From assembly GCF_015352425.1 (NCBI RefSeq), contig NZ_JADKNH010000007.1, positions 240,140-304,139 of the forward strand: a DNA stretch of 64,000 nucleotides. Direction: 5' to 3'. The position numbers and the translations under genes were made by a program. Origin of the DNA: Fusibacter ferrireducens. GTDB taxonomy: Bacteria > Bacillota > Clostridia > Peptostreptococcales > Acidaminobacteraceae. Below, piece by piece: positions 63,986 to 64,000 of the stretch. Within the stretch, counting starts at the first letter, position 1, and the number at the start of each line of letters is the position of its first letter. Under the pieces are notes generated by a model. That model saw nothing but the letters and a program-made list of their open reading frames with translations. It ran no database searches and was not told the DNA's origin.

Positions 63986-64000
63986 GTAAATGTGGGTATA

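Overview
The window looks like chromosomal DNA of a low-GC, Gram-positive, anaerobic bacterium of the Clostridia. Supporting signs are strong GGAGG ribosome binding sites, a T-box leader, a PyrR-type leader, lipoproteins with Gram-positive lipoboxes, HelD, MocR regulators and a citrate lyase operon. The genus cannot be fixed from sequence alone; something near Fusibacter or Acidaminobacter is my guess. I found no rRNA, tRNA, CRISPR array or complete mobile element.

Layout. 1-2673: the end of a MATE exporter, converging on a two-gene unit of a cytosolic chemotaxis receptor and a FIST sensor. 2931-16610: a long minus-strand operon built around a Desulfovibrio gigas-type molybdenum aldehyde oxidoreductase (mop). 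Its partners are a MoeA-like protein, a flavin/iron-sulfur oxidoreductase, zinc-ribbon proteins, a SAM methyltransferase, a C-GCAxxG-C-C protein, XdhC, a MobA-like transferase fused to an HD domain, a radical SAM protein, an AMP-forming CoA ligase and a histidine phosphatase. It ends with a zinc ribbon and a His-rich protein. A clear sigma-54 promoter (16802-16817) sits upstream, and an AcoR-like sigma-54 activator (17107-19101) is next door. 19777-28442: an SH3-like membrane protein, a two-component system with a MacB/FtsX-type ABC transporter, and a three-gene ABC-2 exporter. 28560-34098: acyl-ACP thioesterase, PyrR-controlled uracil permease, a PAS-GGDEF protein and a glycolipid glycosyltransferase. 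34219-43577: a lipoprotein, a MocR regulator divergent from an ECF vitamin transporter S component, two more glycosyltransferases of the same family, an OmpR two-component system and a flippase-like membrane protein. 43876-51881: HelD, three PLP-dependent proteins, a HAD phosphatase and a small protein. 52171-58481: an aconitase-superfamily hydratase with citDEF, a divergent LysR regulator and a LysR remnant. 58672-63642: an HD-GYP phosphodiesterase with a solute-binding lipoprotein, then argS behind a T-box. 63877-63985: short repeats resembling IS21-family ends.

How the genes fit together. The mop block appears to supply its own cofactor chemistry (MoeA-like, XdhC, MobA-like) and its own electron outlet (the dicluster flavoprotein) under one sigma-54 switch. 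A 200-nt leader with a terminator-like hairpin lies before the first gene. The roles of the ligase, radical SAM, methyltransferase and small Cys/His-rich members are not established, which makes this the most interesting region. Other themes are membrane glycolipid synthesis (three paralogous glycosyltransferases plus a flippase-like protein), c-di-GMP turnover (GGDEF and HD-GYP), and a roughly 100-bp palindromic intergenic repeat present four times.
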